From NCBI GenBank assembly GCA_014529385.2, contig CM043960.1:32805396-32832395 (forward strand): a stretch of DNA of 27,000 bases, written 5' to 3'. This DNA comes from Adiantum capillus-veneris. Its lineage: Eukaryota; Streptophyta; Polypodiopsida; Polypodiales; Pteridaceae. How positions within the stretch are numbered: position 1 is the stretch's first letter; each line of letters starts with the position of its first letter. Below are positions 1 to 12,012 of the stretch, piece by piece. The position numbers and the translations under genes were made by a program. Under the pieces are notes generated by a model. It did not search any database. It worked only from the letters and a program-made list of their open reading frames with translations, and was not told the origin of the DNA.

Positions 1-1087
1 TGTGGATCAGGATAATTGGAAGTCAATGGAGAGACCGTTGGTATCTATGATTTCCCGAATGATTAGAGCCAAGGCCTCCGTACCACACGCGATTACCCGA
101 GCGGAACTAGCTGCCCCTCCGATGGAAATTGAAGCTCTTACTAGATCACTGTCCTCTATACATGGTTTGTGGGATACAAATAATTGCCGATATACTAGAT
201 TGGCCCTCGAATCCTCTCGACGGTTAGCAATGAAAGGAGATACATCATGCTAGTATGCGCAATTGTCCTCGTGGTTTCAGAGACACGGGTTCAGTATGGA
301 AAGATTACCCCCCTTCCAATACTCTCTTGAGGCTCCATCACTGGCAATCACACGGACGGAGATTAATAAAATCATCCACCAGGATCTTATACAGTTGGAC
401 ACTAAGAGGACATGGGTAGACCCTACACAAGAATTGGGCACAAAGATGGCCGACTACAAAGAAAACTTCCTATAGCTATCTGAAGATGGTTTTGTGATTC
501 TCCCGAGCTACATGGATACCCACTTGTCTCATGGTTTGAGATGTGCTATTGGTCAGATTCGTACATCCTCACACCAGCTGGAAATTGAATTTGGCAGATT
601 TAGGGGAATCCCACCTGAGAACAGAATTTGCAAGTTATGCGGAATGGAGTCGGAGACAGAATTACACTACATATGCCATTGCACCGTATACTATAAGATA
701 CGTGGGCGTTTCCATTGCCTATTTAAAGAAGGCTTTGGACCTCTCGATAGAGTCATGCAATACCAAGATCAAAGGTGCTTAGGCTTGTACCTACTGGAAC
801 TACATCAGCACAGGGATAATCTAATGAGAAGACAAAGAGCACTACAGCCTCAGAGGCAGATCACAGATTTCTTCGGATCGAGAGAAGCAGGAATGGAAGG
901 AGAAGCAAGAGGCCAGCAGCGAGCACAAAGGAGTACCCACATTCATACCAAAGGCACCCTCATTGACAGGGCGATTGAGCTTAGAAAATCGAGACGACCA
1001 CGACCGAGATGCAGAAGCACACTTCACCGGAGGAAACTACAACATAGGATTAGAAGCATTCTAGCCAGACACCCAGAATGCTCCTAA
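1..1087 (+). pseudogene. LINE A ORF2 C-terminal region (5' end outside window), broken
   Basis: One reading frame runs from base 2 to a TAA at 1085-1087 and is interrupted only by TAG at 251-253 and TAG at 473-475. The three open pieces are in the same phase and read as one protein, so this is the decayed C-terminal part of a non-LTR retrotransposon polyprotein whose endonuclease and RT would lie before the window. A cysteine/histidine cluster, CKLCGMESETELHYICHC (about 629-682), follows a motif of the type FGRFRGIP; this arrangement (arginine-rich strand, then CxxC...HxxxC) is typical of the region after RT in many animal and plant LINEs. Further on, QRQITDFF (851-874) matches the PCNA-interacting PIP-box pattern QxxIxxFF. 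The last 70 codons are very basic. The exact clade is not identified; an I-like or related LINE is my guess from the 3' tail. Confidence 0.7.

Positions 1088-1626
<539 letters not shown>

Positions 1627-1677
<51 letters not shown>
1627..1677. repeat. (CT)n microsatellite
   Basis: About 25 CT units placed between the second LINE A tail and the poly(T) that is the reverse-strand poly(A) tail of LINE B. Confidence 0.97.
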
Positions 1678-1686
<9 letters not shown>

Positions 1687-1688
1687 TT

Positions 1689-1820
1689 GGAAAAATCAGG
1701 GCTGTATATTACTGAGTACAAGATAATCCCCAACGGATGCCAAAATAGCCTGTCACGTGGGGTGTACAAGCTGAATGTAAGGGTGAGAGCCACTATAGTG
1801 ACAACTCGACTAGTACAATC
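1689..1820 (-). other. LINE B 3' UTR
   Basis: Sequence between the ORF2 stop (1821-1823 on the reverse strand) and the A tail at 1688-1678. No ORF or hairpin of note seen. Confidence 0.55.
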
Positions 1821-4800
1821 TCATGGTGGTCTGTGTGATGAGTGGAGGAGAAACCACTGAGGGGGGGCATAATGCCATATAATCTGACCACTTGTAAGTG
1901 TGAAAAAGTGTGGAGCTCGGGCCCAACGCCGAAGGAAGGCAAATCGTCGAGCCTCGGCTGCTCTAGATGTACCTAAGGAAGTATCCCACTGCCAAATCAG
2001 GGTGTGAATGATGTCCAGCCAAATGGCAGTAAGGGTATCCTGAAGGAGCTGTGGAGCCGCACTGAGAATGTGAAGACAACGAGCTCTCCAAATATTCCAT
2101 AGTGTAATGCTAGTGATGACTGAAAAAACTTCATCACGTGTCTGAGGATCCCCCTGCCATGCGATCTGTGGTAACATAGCCAAAGTCCCTCGCCGATAAC
2201 CAGTCGAGGTAAGCATAAGAGCAGGATTTGTGTCTGAGCCCTCGTAGAAAAGATGCGGTCCGGGCATCGGCATCGACCATGAGACAAAGCCCCAAGTGAG
2301 AAATCCATCATGAGCACCGGCTCTGCTAAGTAGAAAGCAAACTGGTAGCCACACTATATGAGAAGATGAGCATGACCAAAGACAGTGTGCAGGTGACTCA
2401 TGTAGTCGCGAAGGACATCGAGTGCATAACGGATCATGACCCATAGTAGCTAGCCAAGTCCCAACTGGAAGTCCTGCATGGGCAATCATCCACATGAAAA
2501 AAGAAATACGACAAGCCGCATGTAAATCCCATATGGATGACCAAAACTGCTGTAGATAGGCATGGGAGAGACCTGAATGTAACCAGAAACGCATACAAGT
2601 GGGCCGCTCTGGGTGCTGTCTCATCAATGCTAATCTTCCAATTCTGACAGTGTACTCAAAAAATGATACATGTGCACCGGTGGGGTTAGAGTGAGGCCAA
2701 TGCCACTCTCCTAGGTCCCAATAAAGCTGAGATAAGGCACGACCCTCCCACACCCAAAGCCTCCAAAGGGCGGCATCAGCGGATGCGAAACGGGGGTCAA
2801 CACAACGACGCTTCCCGCGAGAGCCAACTACTCGTATGGCCTCCCATCGAGCGCCAGGGTAGACAAGGTGCGGAGAGGTGGTAGCATATGTCAATCTAGC
2901 ATGAATCCCCTGAGAGGAGTTTGAATCAACTGTGAACAGCATGGTGTCTAAACGAACTAATAAGAGAGTGCTCTGCGCAAAGAGACCTTCCCAGCCACTA
3001 TGTGGAGGCATTTGAACCATGCCTCGCATGACTGCGTCCCACTATGAAGGAACGGCGGAGTCAATCTCAAGTAGTCTGTCTGTCACCCAACGATCAATGT
3101 CATAATGTTCTGCTACAAAATTTGCATCCAGCATACGCGTCTCATGAAACAACTGCAGAGGCAGCAAGGCCAGTGTCCCAAGCAGCCCAGTCAATGTGAG
3201 TCCTCTCTCCAAGCTGACGGGGTGGGTTAACCGAAGAATCAAGAACTGCATCATTCCAAATGAGAGGCTGGCACTCAATCTCCTCACGACATGAGGGAGG
3301 TGAGCGTATGAGAGCTCGTCGCATGGAAACCCAAATCTGAAGGAGTGATCGGATGAAGGGTGTGAGAGTGCTGGTGGACAAGGGGGCATCCGTAAAGAGA
3401 AAACGATACCCTGAATGCCAAGTATGACCATCTCTAGTGCCGAGGCGTGGAGTTGCTGTGCAAAGAGCGGCCTGAAGAAGCATCTTCCAAGGTTCTTGGC
3501 CGGGAAAAAGACCCCGAACAATAAACTTGGTAAGAAGGGCGCGACTCTGTAATTCTGGATCAATAATGCCAAGGCCTCCCTCTTACCTAGGTCAAATAAT
3601 CGTGGACCAGCGAACTCGAGCACGAGTATCAGTAGTCCCATCTGTGCCACTCCATAAAAAGTTCCGCACTAGTCTGCGGAGCTGAGCTATCACTCCAGAA
3701 TGTAGCATCCAACAAGAGGCCGTATACTATATTGTAGCCAGAATGACCTGGTTGACGACCAATGCACGGCCAGCCAACGACAGATGACGTGAAGACCAAT
3801 GACATAGCTTCCTGCGAATAGAATGTAGTACAGGTGCAAACTGCTGCTGTAAGGAAATGTCAAATCCAACCTGAAAGCCCAGATATCTACATGTCTGAAC
3901 CGGCTGCAGCCATGTGAAACCATCAGCTACCCCCCAAGTAGGTATGTCATCACTGCCAACCAGTAACCCATAGGATTTATGCCAGTTAATACGTGCACCA
4001 CTGGCAATGCAAAAAACCATCAGGGCCTCCCGCATGGCATCAAGAGCTGCTAGCAAATAGTGTCATCAGCAAACTCCTGATCGATAAGGTCCGGAGCTGA
4101 AGGTACTGGCATGGTCAAGCCACGAAATGCATGACTCTGAGCACGAAGAAAATCTGACATAGTCTCTCCAACAAACAGATACAGATATGTTGCTAAAGGA
4201 CATCCCTGTCGGACAGATCGAGAGAGCTCAAAACTGCGACTGACACGACCACCAATAGTAATAGCGCTGCTGGCAGTCCTGAAGAGAGCGAAAATGCCTG
4301 TGATCCATCTCGAGGGGAAACCCATCCTGGCTAATGATCCTTCGAGAAAGTCCCACTCAACACGATCGTATGCTTTCTCGAAGTCAAGAATGAAAAAAGT
4401 GAGAGGTTCAGAAGATGATCCAGCCCACTCTAGTGCCTCATAAAAAGTGAAGATATTATCCAGTATGCATCGATCCATGACAAAGCCTGTCTGAGAAGTA
4501 TGAATAATATCTGGTAAGAACGGTCGCAAGCGATGGCTGATCAGTAACGCTAATATCTTATAGACCGAAGGGAGTAGGGTAATAGGTCTCCATTGGCGGA
4601 GCTGAGTGGTGTCACCCCCTTTCGGAATAGGAGATATGAGACCTGAGCAAAGATCCGGATGCATATATCCTGATGTAAAGATGTCCTGACAACCGCGAAG
4701 TAGTGGTATATGCAATACATCCCATTAAGTCAAAAAGAAAGCTCTAGTGAGGCCATCCTCTCCTGGACAGGAGGATGGATCTAGACTCTCGATAGCAGCA

Positions 4801-6226
4801 TGAAGCTCTGCAAGTGTGAAGGGTGCCAACAAGATCTCAGCCATAGTATCTGTACAACGGCATCGGGTGTGATGCCAGATCTGCTCACGGGCAAGTAAAA
4901 CCTCAGTAGTGCATACATCAACAGTGAACAATGCCTCAAAATAATCTGCAGACATATCAAGAATAACATCAGGATGCATATGAAGTGTCCCCTGAGCATC
5001 GCACAAAGTCTGAAGGGTGGTGCCAGGAGGGCGCTCTTATGCGCAGCGAAGAAGGCTTTATTCATTCGATCAGCTTTAGCTATCCAATGAGATACTGAAG
5101 CATGATGAGTGAACTCAGACCTAGCCTCCTGTACGCGACGAATTTCCTCTGTGAGCTCTGTCTGTCTAGCAGTGAGATAAGCATCTTGAGGCCACTCCTC
5201 AAGCAAGCGCTGTGTGGAACCAAGAGGAATGTGAAGATCAGACTCGCGTACTCTCAACTGTCGATGAATAATAGCAGTCTGATCACGGCAGTAAATACTA
5301 GACTGAGTAATGCAATGAGCAAGGAACTCTCCATGGGGACCACAATAAGAAGCACCCGTGGACCATAAGTCACGAATCTGTTGCTGCAAAACTTCAGTGG
5401 TGAGAACACTGTCAGGGATGCGGCAGCCCCGTCTCTGTGCAGAGGATCTAGTGAAGGAGATAAACAATGAGATGGGTAAGTGATCTGAGAGGCTGGTCCC
5501 TCTCCAAATAGTAGTAAATCCACCTAGAGCTGCTGCCCAAGGGCCAATGTAAAAACGATCAAGTCGCTCTAATAATCTCCCCTGTTGTCTCTGAAACCCC
5601 CACGAGTAATGAAGTGTAGCAGGGTGATGACCAAAAGAGGGTATGTGCCAAGCATCAACACCTTGAATAGCTAGAAGAAATCGATCCCAAGCTGACTGCT
5701 CATCGGGAGAAATGGATGGTAGAACAGGAGGTGTGATGGATCGCCAATCAGAGTCGCTCTCGACATTGTTGAAGTCGCCTCCAACAACCCAAGAGTCTAC
5801 AGCAAGTAGAACAGTAGCCAAGGAGGTCCAAAAAGTAGCCCTCTCCCGAGGAGTCGTGGGTGCGTAGACTGACATAAAACCAATGATAGAGTCCTGAATC
5901 CAAAGAGAAACATAGACTGCTCTGCCAGCGACAAGGGTGCCATGCTGCTGAACTGAGGCCAAGTAACGTGGCCCCACTGAAATGCATACACCGCAACTCT
6001 GTCCATGAATGCCCAGAGCAAGCTCCCAAAAAGTGTGAGCGCCGGAGTGCATTAGATTACCAAAGGGAGTGGTAATATTATGCTCCTGTACTAGTAATAT
6101 ATCCACAGCGCCTACTACATGAGCGTGTAAATCTCTGCGAAGTAAAAGCTTGCGGGAACCTATTACCCGAGAAGTCTGTAAACCATTCACATTCCAAGAA
6201 ACTACATGTAAATCCATAGTCTGCAT
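1821..6226 (-). pseudogene. LINE B ORF2: endonuclease-reverse transcriptase-zf-RVT, broken
   Basis: Starts at ATG 6226-6224, 23 bases after the ORF1 stop. The N-terminal apurinic-type endonuclease (about 6210-5450) keeps its motifs: SWNVNGL, LLVQEH, VYAPT, GGDFNNV, LDRFYIG and SDHLPI. The RT follows: PIPKGGD, WRPITLLPSVYKILA, LDFEKAYDRVEWDFL, SVRQGCPL and the catalytic box FADD (4062-4073). After RT come INWHKS, the thumb region, RNFLWSG, GGLGIID, and a zf-RVT-like CxxC...HxxxxxxC domain (about 2600-2340) with LWNIWRARC near the end. Breaks: frameshift near 5000-5060, TAA 4725-4727, frameshift just after FADD (4045-4062), TAG 3727-3729, TGA 3592-3594, TAA 3583-3585, a frameshift around 3142-3200 and TAG 3042-3044. 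Its total length is normal for a plant L1 ORF2, so little has been deleted; EN and RT motifs survive but no intact product is possible. Confidence 0.88.
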
Positions 6227-6249
6227 GAAAGAATTGGTAAAGCATCTGA

Positions 6250-8043
6250 CTAACTGCGCATCTTCTTGGAGGCAGCTGGGTCATCCAAGGGGTGAGCTTC
6301 GGGCGGTAGGAAAGCAACCCGCAAGCCCTCTCTAAAATATGGCGTCTCATTGCACCAACTGCGGACCTCAGCTTGTTTACATTGCATTACCGATGCTGCA
6401 GCTTTGACACCCCAAATGCGCATAGACATAGGAAGCACCACATCTGAGGATACATGAATGACCATAGGCAATGAATAGCAAGCATAAACATCACTCCATT
6501 CCATAGCACCAATACAGGAAGGGAAGTGTGGAGACAGCACATCCGGAGCGGAAGTAGACAACCATGAATGAAGCTGAGCCATAGATTGGGCATGCACAAA
6601 ATGTAGAACCTGATCCTCAGACCTTTCCTGAGCTGCGTGGAATGGAAGGAAAAAGGAATGGGTGGGCAGAGAGCGACTGCCTATTAAAGAGGGAACACAA
6701 CCTGGCTTGTGATGCATAAGGTAGAGCTGCACCCGCAGTGGTCCTTCTGAGTCACCGCACATTTCAGCCCGATGAGTGCCCCAGGAAAGAGGGCAAGAGC
6801 TGAGAAAACTGCGTGGGACGTTAAGTATGAGCGGCTGAGGGAGGGGGAGGACCAGAAGGTGGAGGGGGGGGAGCAAGGGCGAGAGGGAGAGGAGGAAAAG
6901 GGAGAGGTAATAGCAGGGAATGATCCATCTGCATGGGAATAGGGATCTCGGGAAGAGGGGAAGGAGCGGACGGGGGAACGGCAAGTGAAGGAGGAGCTGG
7001 TAGCAAAGGTAAGTGATCCTGTGCTAAAGAAGAAGAATGGCGAGGAGAAGCAGGGGGTAATGGGGTGGTGGAAACTTGAGAGGGAGCAGGAGAGTTAACA
7101 CTGGGGGCTGCATGCCGTGTAGGTTGCTGACGAGGACGGAATGAATGGTTACGACCCACTGTCTGCCATGCAGTCTCAGTAGGAACTGAAGCGGAGGGAG
7201 GGACATGGAGGGTCGAAGCTCGAGGAGCACTTGCAAGCTGTCGAGGTGCTCGAGTAGTAGTAGGAGGAACCGGTTGTTGACGCTGACCACATGACTGAGC
7301 ATGAGTGCCAGGAGCCTGCTGTTGTTGTCGCCGATGGCGTGGCAGGGTGGGGCAATCTCGTGCCAAGTGTCCCATCTCATGACAACGTAAGCACTGCCCT
7401 GGGCGGCTAGTGACTACCATTTGGCAAGAGTAGTCTCGATCGCGCACAGCCACAGTAACTGTATCTGGTAATGAAGTATCCCCAAACACCGGACCAGAGG
7501 AGAAGATGCAGGATCCTGGAACTGTGCAAAAATGAGCAGCAATCATCTGAAGAAGATGCTCATCAATAAAATGGAGAGGCATATCTGGGAAGGAGAGCGT
7601 CAGAGGGAATCTGGGAAAAAGGTGTCGACTGTCAAACTCCTCACTAGTAAACTCGGAATAAGGTGTCGACTGTCAAACTCCTCACTAGTAAACTCGGGAT
7701 ACCACCTCGTCAAGTATATCATCCTGCGATCAGAGAGTATCGGAGACCGAGCCAGGAGAGCTGAGGCAGTGGCGGGATCTGAAAGACGTACCATGAATAT
7801 GCCTCTGCCAAGAAATGTAAGCTCCGAGACCCGTCCCTAAGTAGTGCCCAATGCAGCCTGACACCAATCACGTATAGAAGAGCGAGGTGGAGACTGTCCA
7901 ATCATCCGGCCAACCAAGGCATGCTGTGCCAAGTGTTGTATTTTGGAGTCAATGCGTGTCAACAGGTCGCCAGTACAGTCCACGCGACAGGCAAGTGGTG
8001 ATGGAGCGCCGTGCGTAGCACTCGGGACCGGCAAAGCCGCCAT
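6250..8043 (-). pseudogene. LINE B ORF1: DUF4283-like and CCHC zinc-knuckle protein, broken
   Basis: I place the start at ATG 8043 (MAALPV..., G at +4); the frame is open further upstream but without an ATG. The N-terminal part reads as the DUF4283 fold of plant LINE ORF1 nucleic-acid-binding proteins: LVGRMIGQSPP, then WCQAALG, ELTFLGRGIFMVRL and RRMIYLTRWYPEF. One TAG (7837-7839) interrupts it in frame. A 41-bp tandem duplication (7619-7700) then shifts the frame. The next piece carries CLRCHEMGHLARDC (7352-7393), a CX2CX4HX4C zinc knuckle, followed by a Gln/Pro/Ser-rich low-complexity region. A further shift, probably at the run of eight C (6871-6864 on this strand), moves to the frame that ends at 6250. 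The last 150 or so residues of that frame look coding but match no domain I know. Confidence 0.8.
7619..7700. repeat. 41-bp tandem duplication inside LINE B ORF1
   Basis: Two copies, 7619-7659 and 7660-7700, differ at about one base. 41 is not a multiple of three, and removing one copy puts the DUF4283 segment in phase with the zinc-knuckle segment, so the duplication is itself an inactivating mutation. Confidence 0.93.
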
Positions 8044-8150
8044 GAAGAATGGGCTAGACTGGCGAACGGGAAAAGGAAGACCCGAAAGGAATTTTGGACG
8101 CTCTCTCTCTTTCTCTCTAACTCTTGCAGGCGTTACAAGGATGCGCACAG

Positions 8151-8243
8151 TTAGGGTTTGGGGCTGAGGCAATTAGGGTTTGTGGGATTAGGGTTTCAAG
8201 GAATTAGTGTTAACGGGATTAGGGTTTCGAGGAATTAGGGTTT
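8151..8243 (-). promoter_or_regulatory. Cluster of five telo-boxes upstream of LINE B ORF1
   Basis: TTAGGGTTT occurs exactly at 8151, 8173, 8188, 8219 and 8235, which is AAACCCTAA read in the direction of LINE B. Spacing is irregular, so this is not a telomere tract. AAACCCTAA telo-boxes are known plant promoter elements of genes active in dividing cells. That they drive LINE B is inference. Confidence 0.55.
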
Positions 8244-8259
8244 GCAGAGGTGGGCTTCT

Positions 8260-8635
<376 letters not shown>

Positions 8636-8638
8636 CTC

Positions 8639-8756
8639 GTGGTAGACTAGTTATGCCATTTCCCTCTCGAATAACAGGTCTTGAGTTCAACTCTGGTCGA
8701 ATAGATCTTTAAGGTCTTTTGGGATAGTTTCCTACGACGTTAAAATCCTGTTCTTT

Positions 8757-8820
<64 letters not shown>

Positions 8821-8858
8821 AAAAAGAGGAAAACGTATAACCTTTCTATCACCCAATT
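8639..8858 (+). mobile_element. tRNA-derived SINE-like unit, copy 1
   Basis: Head resembles a tRNA promoter: A-box-like TGGTAGACTAG (8640-8650) and B-box-like GAGTTCAACTC (8683-8693), at a spacing normal for tRNA-derived SINEs. The body is followed by GGTCT...GACGTTAAAAT, then a (GT)n tract of about 30 units and a constant 3' segment, AATAAAAAGAGGAAAACG..., ending in CACCCAATT. The box matches are imperfect and the SINE call is by structure only. Confidence 0.5.
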
Positions 8859-8976
8859 GTGGTAGACTGGTTACGCCATTTTCCCTCTCGAATAACAGGA
8901 CTTGAGTTCAACTCTCGTCGGATAGATCTTTAAGGTCTCTTGGGATAGTTTCCTACGACGTTAAAATCCTCTTCTT

Positions 8977-9017
<41 letters not shown>

Positions 9018-9056
9018 AAAAAGAGGAAAACGGTATAACCTTTCTATCACCCAATT
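8859..9056 (+). mobile_element. tRNA-derived SINE-like unit, copy 2
   Basis: Same order as copy 1: A-box-like TGGTAGACTGG, B-box-like GAGTTCAACTC (8904-8914), GACGTTAAAATCC, a shorter GT tract and the same 3' segment. The head-to-tail joint with no extra bases shows tandem duplication of a whole unit, not independent insertions. Confidence 0.5.
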
Positions 9057-9277
9057 GTGGTAGACTGGTTATGCCATTTCCCTCTCGAATAACAGGTCTT
9101 GAGTTCAACTCTCGTCGGATAGATCTTTAGGGTCTCTTGGAATAGTTTCCTACGATGTTAAAATCCTCTTCTTCTCGTGTGTGTGTGTGTGTGTGTTGGG
9201 GGGGGGGGGGGGTGGGGTTTGTGTGTGGGTGTGTGAATAAAAAGAGGAAAACGGTATAACCTTTCTATCACCCAATT
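9057..9277 (+). mobile_element. tRNA-derived SINE-like unit, copy 3
   Basis: Same unit. The GT tract is broken by a run of 15 G (9198-9212) and GTGGGG variants, so this copy's microsatellite has mutated differently from its neighbours. Confidence 0.5.
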
Positions 9278-9395
9278 GTGATAGACTGGTTATGCCATTT
9301 CCCTCTCGAATAACAGGTCTTGAGTTCAACTCTCGTCGAATAGATCTTTAAGGTCTCTTGGGATAGTTTCCTACAACGTTAAAATCCTCTTCTTC
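9278..9395 (+). mobile_element. tRNA-derived SINE-like unit, copy 4 (3' part replaced)
   Basis: Head and body as in the other copies up to GTTAAAATCC, but the GT tract and constant 3' segment are missing. Instead it runs through a TTC-rich stretch into a TC array and then directly into the end of an LTR. This marks a recombination or deletion joint. Confidence 0.5.
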
Positions 9396-9405
9396 TTCTT
9401 CTTTT

Positions 9406-9408
<3 letters not shown>

Positions 9409-9442
<34 letters not shown>
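9409..9442. repeat. (TC)n microsatellite at a SINE/LTR junction
   Basis: About 17 TC units. The intact family-A LTR at 20731-21768 has a CT array in the same place (21567-21607), so the tract may belong to the truncated LTR. Confidence 0.95.
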
Positions 9443-9444
<2 letters not shown>

Positions 9445-9613
9445 ATGTCCTGTCTCTATACCTCAGTGATCTCTCGAGTCTCTTCTCCACAGGTGTGCAT
9501 TGTTCATGTGTTTGGCATTGTAGGTGTCCTAGATCGGAGTCAAGGTACCCACTGGATCATGAGCTAATTATTGTCTTCATTGCATCTTCCGGAATCCGCT
9601 GCCACCTTTGACA
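9443..9613 (+). repeat. 3' end of 5' LTR, element A
   Basis: Matches 21608-21768 of the solo LTR closely, from CAGATGTCCTGTCTC to GCTGCCACCTTTGACA. It ends in CA, directly against the PBS. The upstream four-fifths of the LTR is missing; the sequence goes into the TC tract and the SINE-like array. Confidence 0.72.
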
Positions 9614-9627
9614 TGGTGTCAAAGGCC
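9614..9627 (+). promoter_or_regulatory. Degenerate primer-binding site, element A
   Basis: TGGTGTCAAAGGCC starts at the first base after the LTR and resembles the initiator-tRNA-Met PBS (TGGTATCAGAGCC) with a few changes. Position supports it more than sequence. Confidence 0.5.
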
Positions 9628-11280
9628 TAGGGTGATACGACCACCTGGATGCTCGGATGTGGCTGATCCGGTGCGGTTTTGGACATGATTGAGAGAGAAG
9701 AAGCTTGCTGTTTTTTTCCTGGTTTTCCCCAAGTTTGGGGCAGATTTGGGTATGATGAGGCCTTGGATCCTCGTCTACAACTTCCCCCTCTTTACCCTTG
9801 ATTACCCCGACCTCTCTTCACCGAGAGGAACCCAATGGAGGTCACAGGATGTGTAGCAATGCTAGATTGCTTTGGTTTTCCCAGATGGAGTCATATTACC
9901 ATGCCTTCCCACAAGGGGAGCAAGCATGCAGTTGTTGGATCCAGAGGGTGAGATATTCATTTCCAGCTTCTTCTTCAAAGAGAAGTGTTTGGACAACAGC
10001 AAGATCTTCTTCCTCACTTTTGGAGGAGTTTTCTATGGCTGTGTTTTCTTCGAGGAGATGGATTGGCACATTTGCTTTGCCTTTTGTAATTGCACGTCTT
10101 TCTTGGAATTGTCGATGGAGCTACCTATCCGATGGGTAGCACGTTGATGATTCAATTGCACTTTTGTACCAGATCGTGGATTAGGGATGACACAGGGGTG
10201 AGCTTGTCAGTACCAATTGTGAGACAACTTCCAATCTCTTGTGAGCTTGATAGCACCAATTTTGGGACAGGTTTGCAACCTTCTATGGGCAGTTTTCTTG
10301 ATGATCAACAACAGATTTGTTGAGATCCTTTGGATGACATGTCTGCAGGTAGTGTCAACAGTAGGTGGGAACATCTAGTTCCTACTCCCGCAGTCAGCAA
10401 CATTTGGATGCTTTTTCCATACATCCCTTTGGAGAGCTCCAACCTTGGGGGCAGCCCTCTTCGGGTGCAGATTTGGCCACGGCTGGCTAGTATAGCAGGT
10501 TCTTCCCTTGTAGTATCTTGCCCAGCTTTCTAGCATGTTACAAATCAGCCTCAGCATCCTTTACGGGCTTGTTCCCCGAGCCGGTTCCTTTCCTCTCCGT
10601 TAGTATTGGAGTCATGTTGTGTATTGAGTATTGACTGCACAGTTCAGTAGTGGGTATATTCAGCACAAATACAAAGGACAGTTTTTTATGAGGATTTTAA
10701 GGAAGCAAGTTACAACAGTAGGAGTATATGTGCTCTTCCGAGTCTGTATGCAGTTTGGCATTTTGTATTGGATTGTACCTACAGGGTTGATCTTGGGAGA
10801 TGCAGAGATGTGGCGGACATTTGGTTTGATCTCAAGGAGTTTGCTTGAGTAGCTAGGTTCTTCCTGGGCCCCGACGGCTTCTTTGGCAAACATGATCCTA
10901 ACATGATGACCTTTCAGGTCTTCCTATTCTTAGCAGTCCGGGTTTACCGATGGTGTGATTCTCGTTGAGTCTCGAGTTCCATGAGATTCAAGCTTTGTTG
11001 TTCAGTTACAAAGGAAGCAGTTTTACTCCCGGCTGTCTCAAATTTCTTTCTGGTGGTACTCATTCTCTTTTCCCAAGATTGAGCGGGAGGGGGACTTCCT
11101 ATCTTGGGGGCAGTTCTCAGCTTTAGCTCTGGAGCTTTCAGTGTGTTTGCTCTGTTCCGACATGGGTTGAGTCAAGTTGTTACCTCAGAGCGTACTTTTG
11201 AGGATCCTTCTCTTTCAGAGGGGACTTCCACGTTATTATCTTCAATTGACTTCCGATGCTCCATTCAGCGGAGTACCATG
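9628..11280 (+). other. Element A interior, left part; no recognisable gene
   Basis: Open frames of 60-140 codons occur on both strands (for example 9872-10147 and 11104-11523), but they overlap in competing frames, lack retroelement motifs, and none is extended by a neighbour in the same phase. I see no CCHC box, DTG/DSG, YADD or integrase HHCC pattern. Treat as non-coding interior of a LARD-like element. Confidence 0.45.
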
Positions 11281-11285
11281 CACGG
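11281..11285. repeat. Target-site duplication of element E, left copy
   Basis: CACGG; the right copy at 14314-14318 is CACGA, one transition apart. Confidence 0.7.
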
Positions 11286-12000
11286 TGTCACAAGACGGGC
11301 ACCACGTGCCAATAGAAAAGAACAGACTTTTAGCACTTCAATAACAACTGAACTGAAAGAGAGACGATACGCGACACGGAGTGGCGGAATTCCACCCCAG
11401 AGAGTATTGGCCCCAAACCTTGGCGCCCCTTTCGGTATTTCTTTATATTGCATCAACACAGTACAAGCCGATACTCCAGACTCTGCACCTTCTCCACGAA
11501 GCATGCCAGAGAATGAACCCTAGCCTCATATTTAAAGGCCCTTGGCCTGAAAGGCAGTTACAGTAAAAAAGCCTTTAAAACTCAAAAGCTTCTGGTCCAA
11601 AAGCAAAGCCAAAAAGCTGCCAACGTAATTTACGAAAATCCGTACAGTATGCCACGTCATTTGCCAACGCGATTTTCGAAAATGTGCCACGCTGCCCTTA
11701 GGGTTAGGGTTTCTGCAGTTTTAGGGTTAGGTTTTCCAAAATTAGGGTTTGCAGGTTTTAGGGTTAGGGTTTCCAGAATTAGTGTTTGCAGGTTTTAGGG
11801 TCAAGGTTTCCAGAATTAGGATTTCAGCAATTAGGGTTTCTAGCAGAAATTAAGGTTAGGGTTTTCTGCTCTCGGGCAACCAAGTCATCACTTTGTGACA
11901 CTTCTTCTGTTACTTGTTCTTCTTAAGGTTTAGGCCCCTTGGCCGGCATTTGTAAGTTGGCTCCATTCTTAAGGCTTTGACACGTCTGCAGTTTGTTACA
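11286..12000 (-). repeat. 3' LTR of element E
   Basis: 715 bp, from TGTCACAAGACGGG to GCAGTTTGTTACA on the + strand. Reverse-strand features: telo-box-rich U3 (11697-11873) and a TATA-like CAATATAAAG (11450-11441). Confidence 0.92.
11697..11873 (-). promoter_or_regulatory. Telo-box-rich U3 segment, 3' LTR of element E
   Basis: About ten TTAGGG-type motifs (TTAGGGTTAGGGTTT, TTAGGGTTTGCAGG and variants) at irregular spacing, read AAACCCTAA on the element's own strand. It lies upstream of the TATA-like box, so it is in the promoter half of the LTR. The same block is at 14012-14180 in the other LTR. Confidence 0.6.
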
Positions 12001-12012
12001 TCTCCCCTTCTT
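12001..12012 (-). promoter_or_regulatory. Polypurine tract, element E
   Basis: AAGAAGGGGAGA on the reverse strand, directly before the 3' LTR start TGTAACAAAC. Upstream the strand reads AATCGCGGACAATTAC..., close to the sequence before the PPT of element C (20059-20090), so the two families are related here. Confidence 0.82.

Noticed and set aside
3042-3650. 202-codon reverse frame inside LINE B
   Set aside because: Most of it is a shadow: the LINE-like sequence (GGLGIID, FVRGLFPG-type, W-rich) is in the neighbouring phase. Only its last ~45 codons belong to the real protein after a frameshift.
6821-6984. Programmed frameshift in LINE B ORF1
   Set aside because: The two frames overlap at a homopolymer run, but the ORF already carries a nonsense codon and a duplication, so simple decay is the better explanation.
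8151-8243. Interstitial telomere
   Set aside because: TTAGGGTTT copies are spaced irregularly with unrelated bases between them; they fit promoter telo-boxes better than a (TTTAGGG)n tract.
8639-8714. True tRNA gene
   Set aside because: A- and B-box-like motifs are present but no cloverleaf with paired acceptor stem can be drawn, and the unit is repeated with a SINE-like body.
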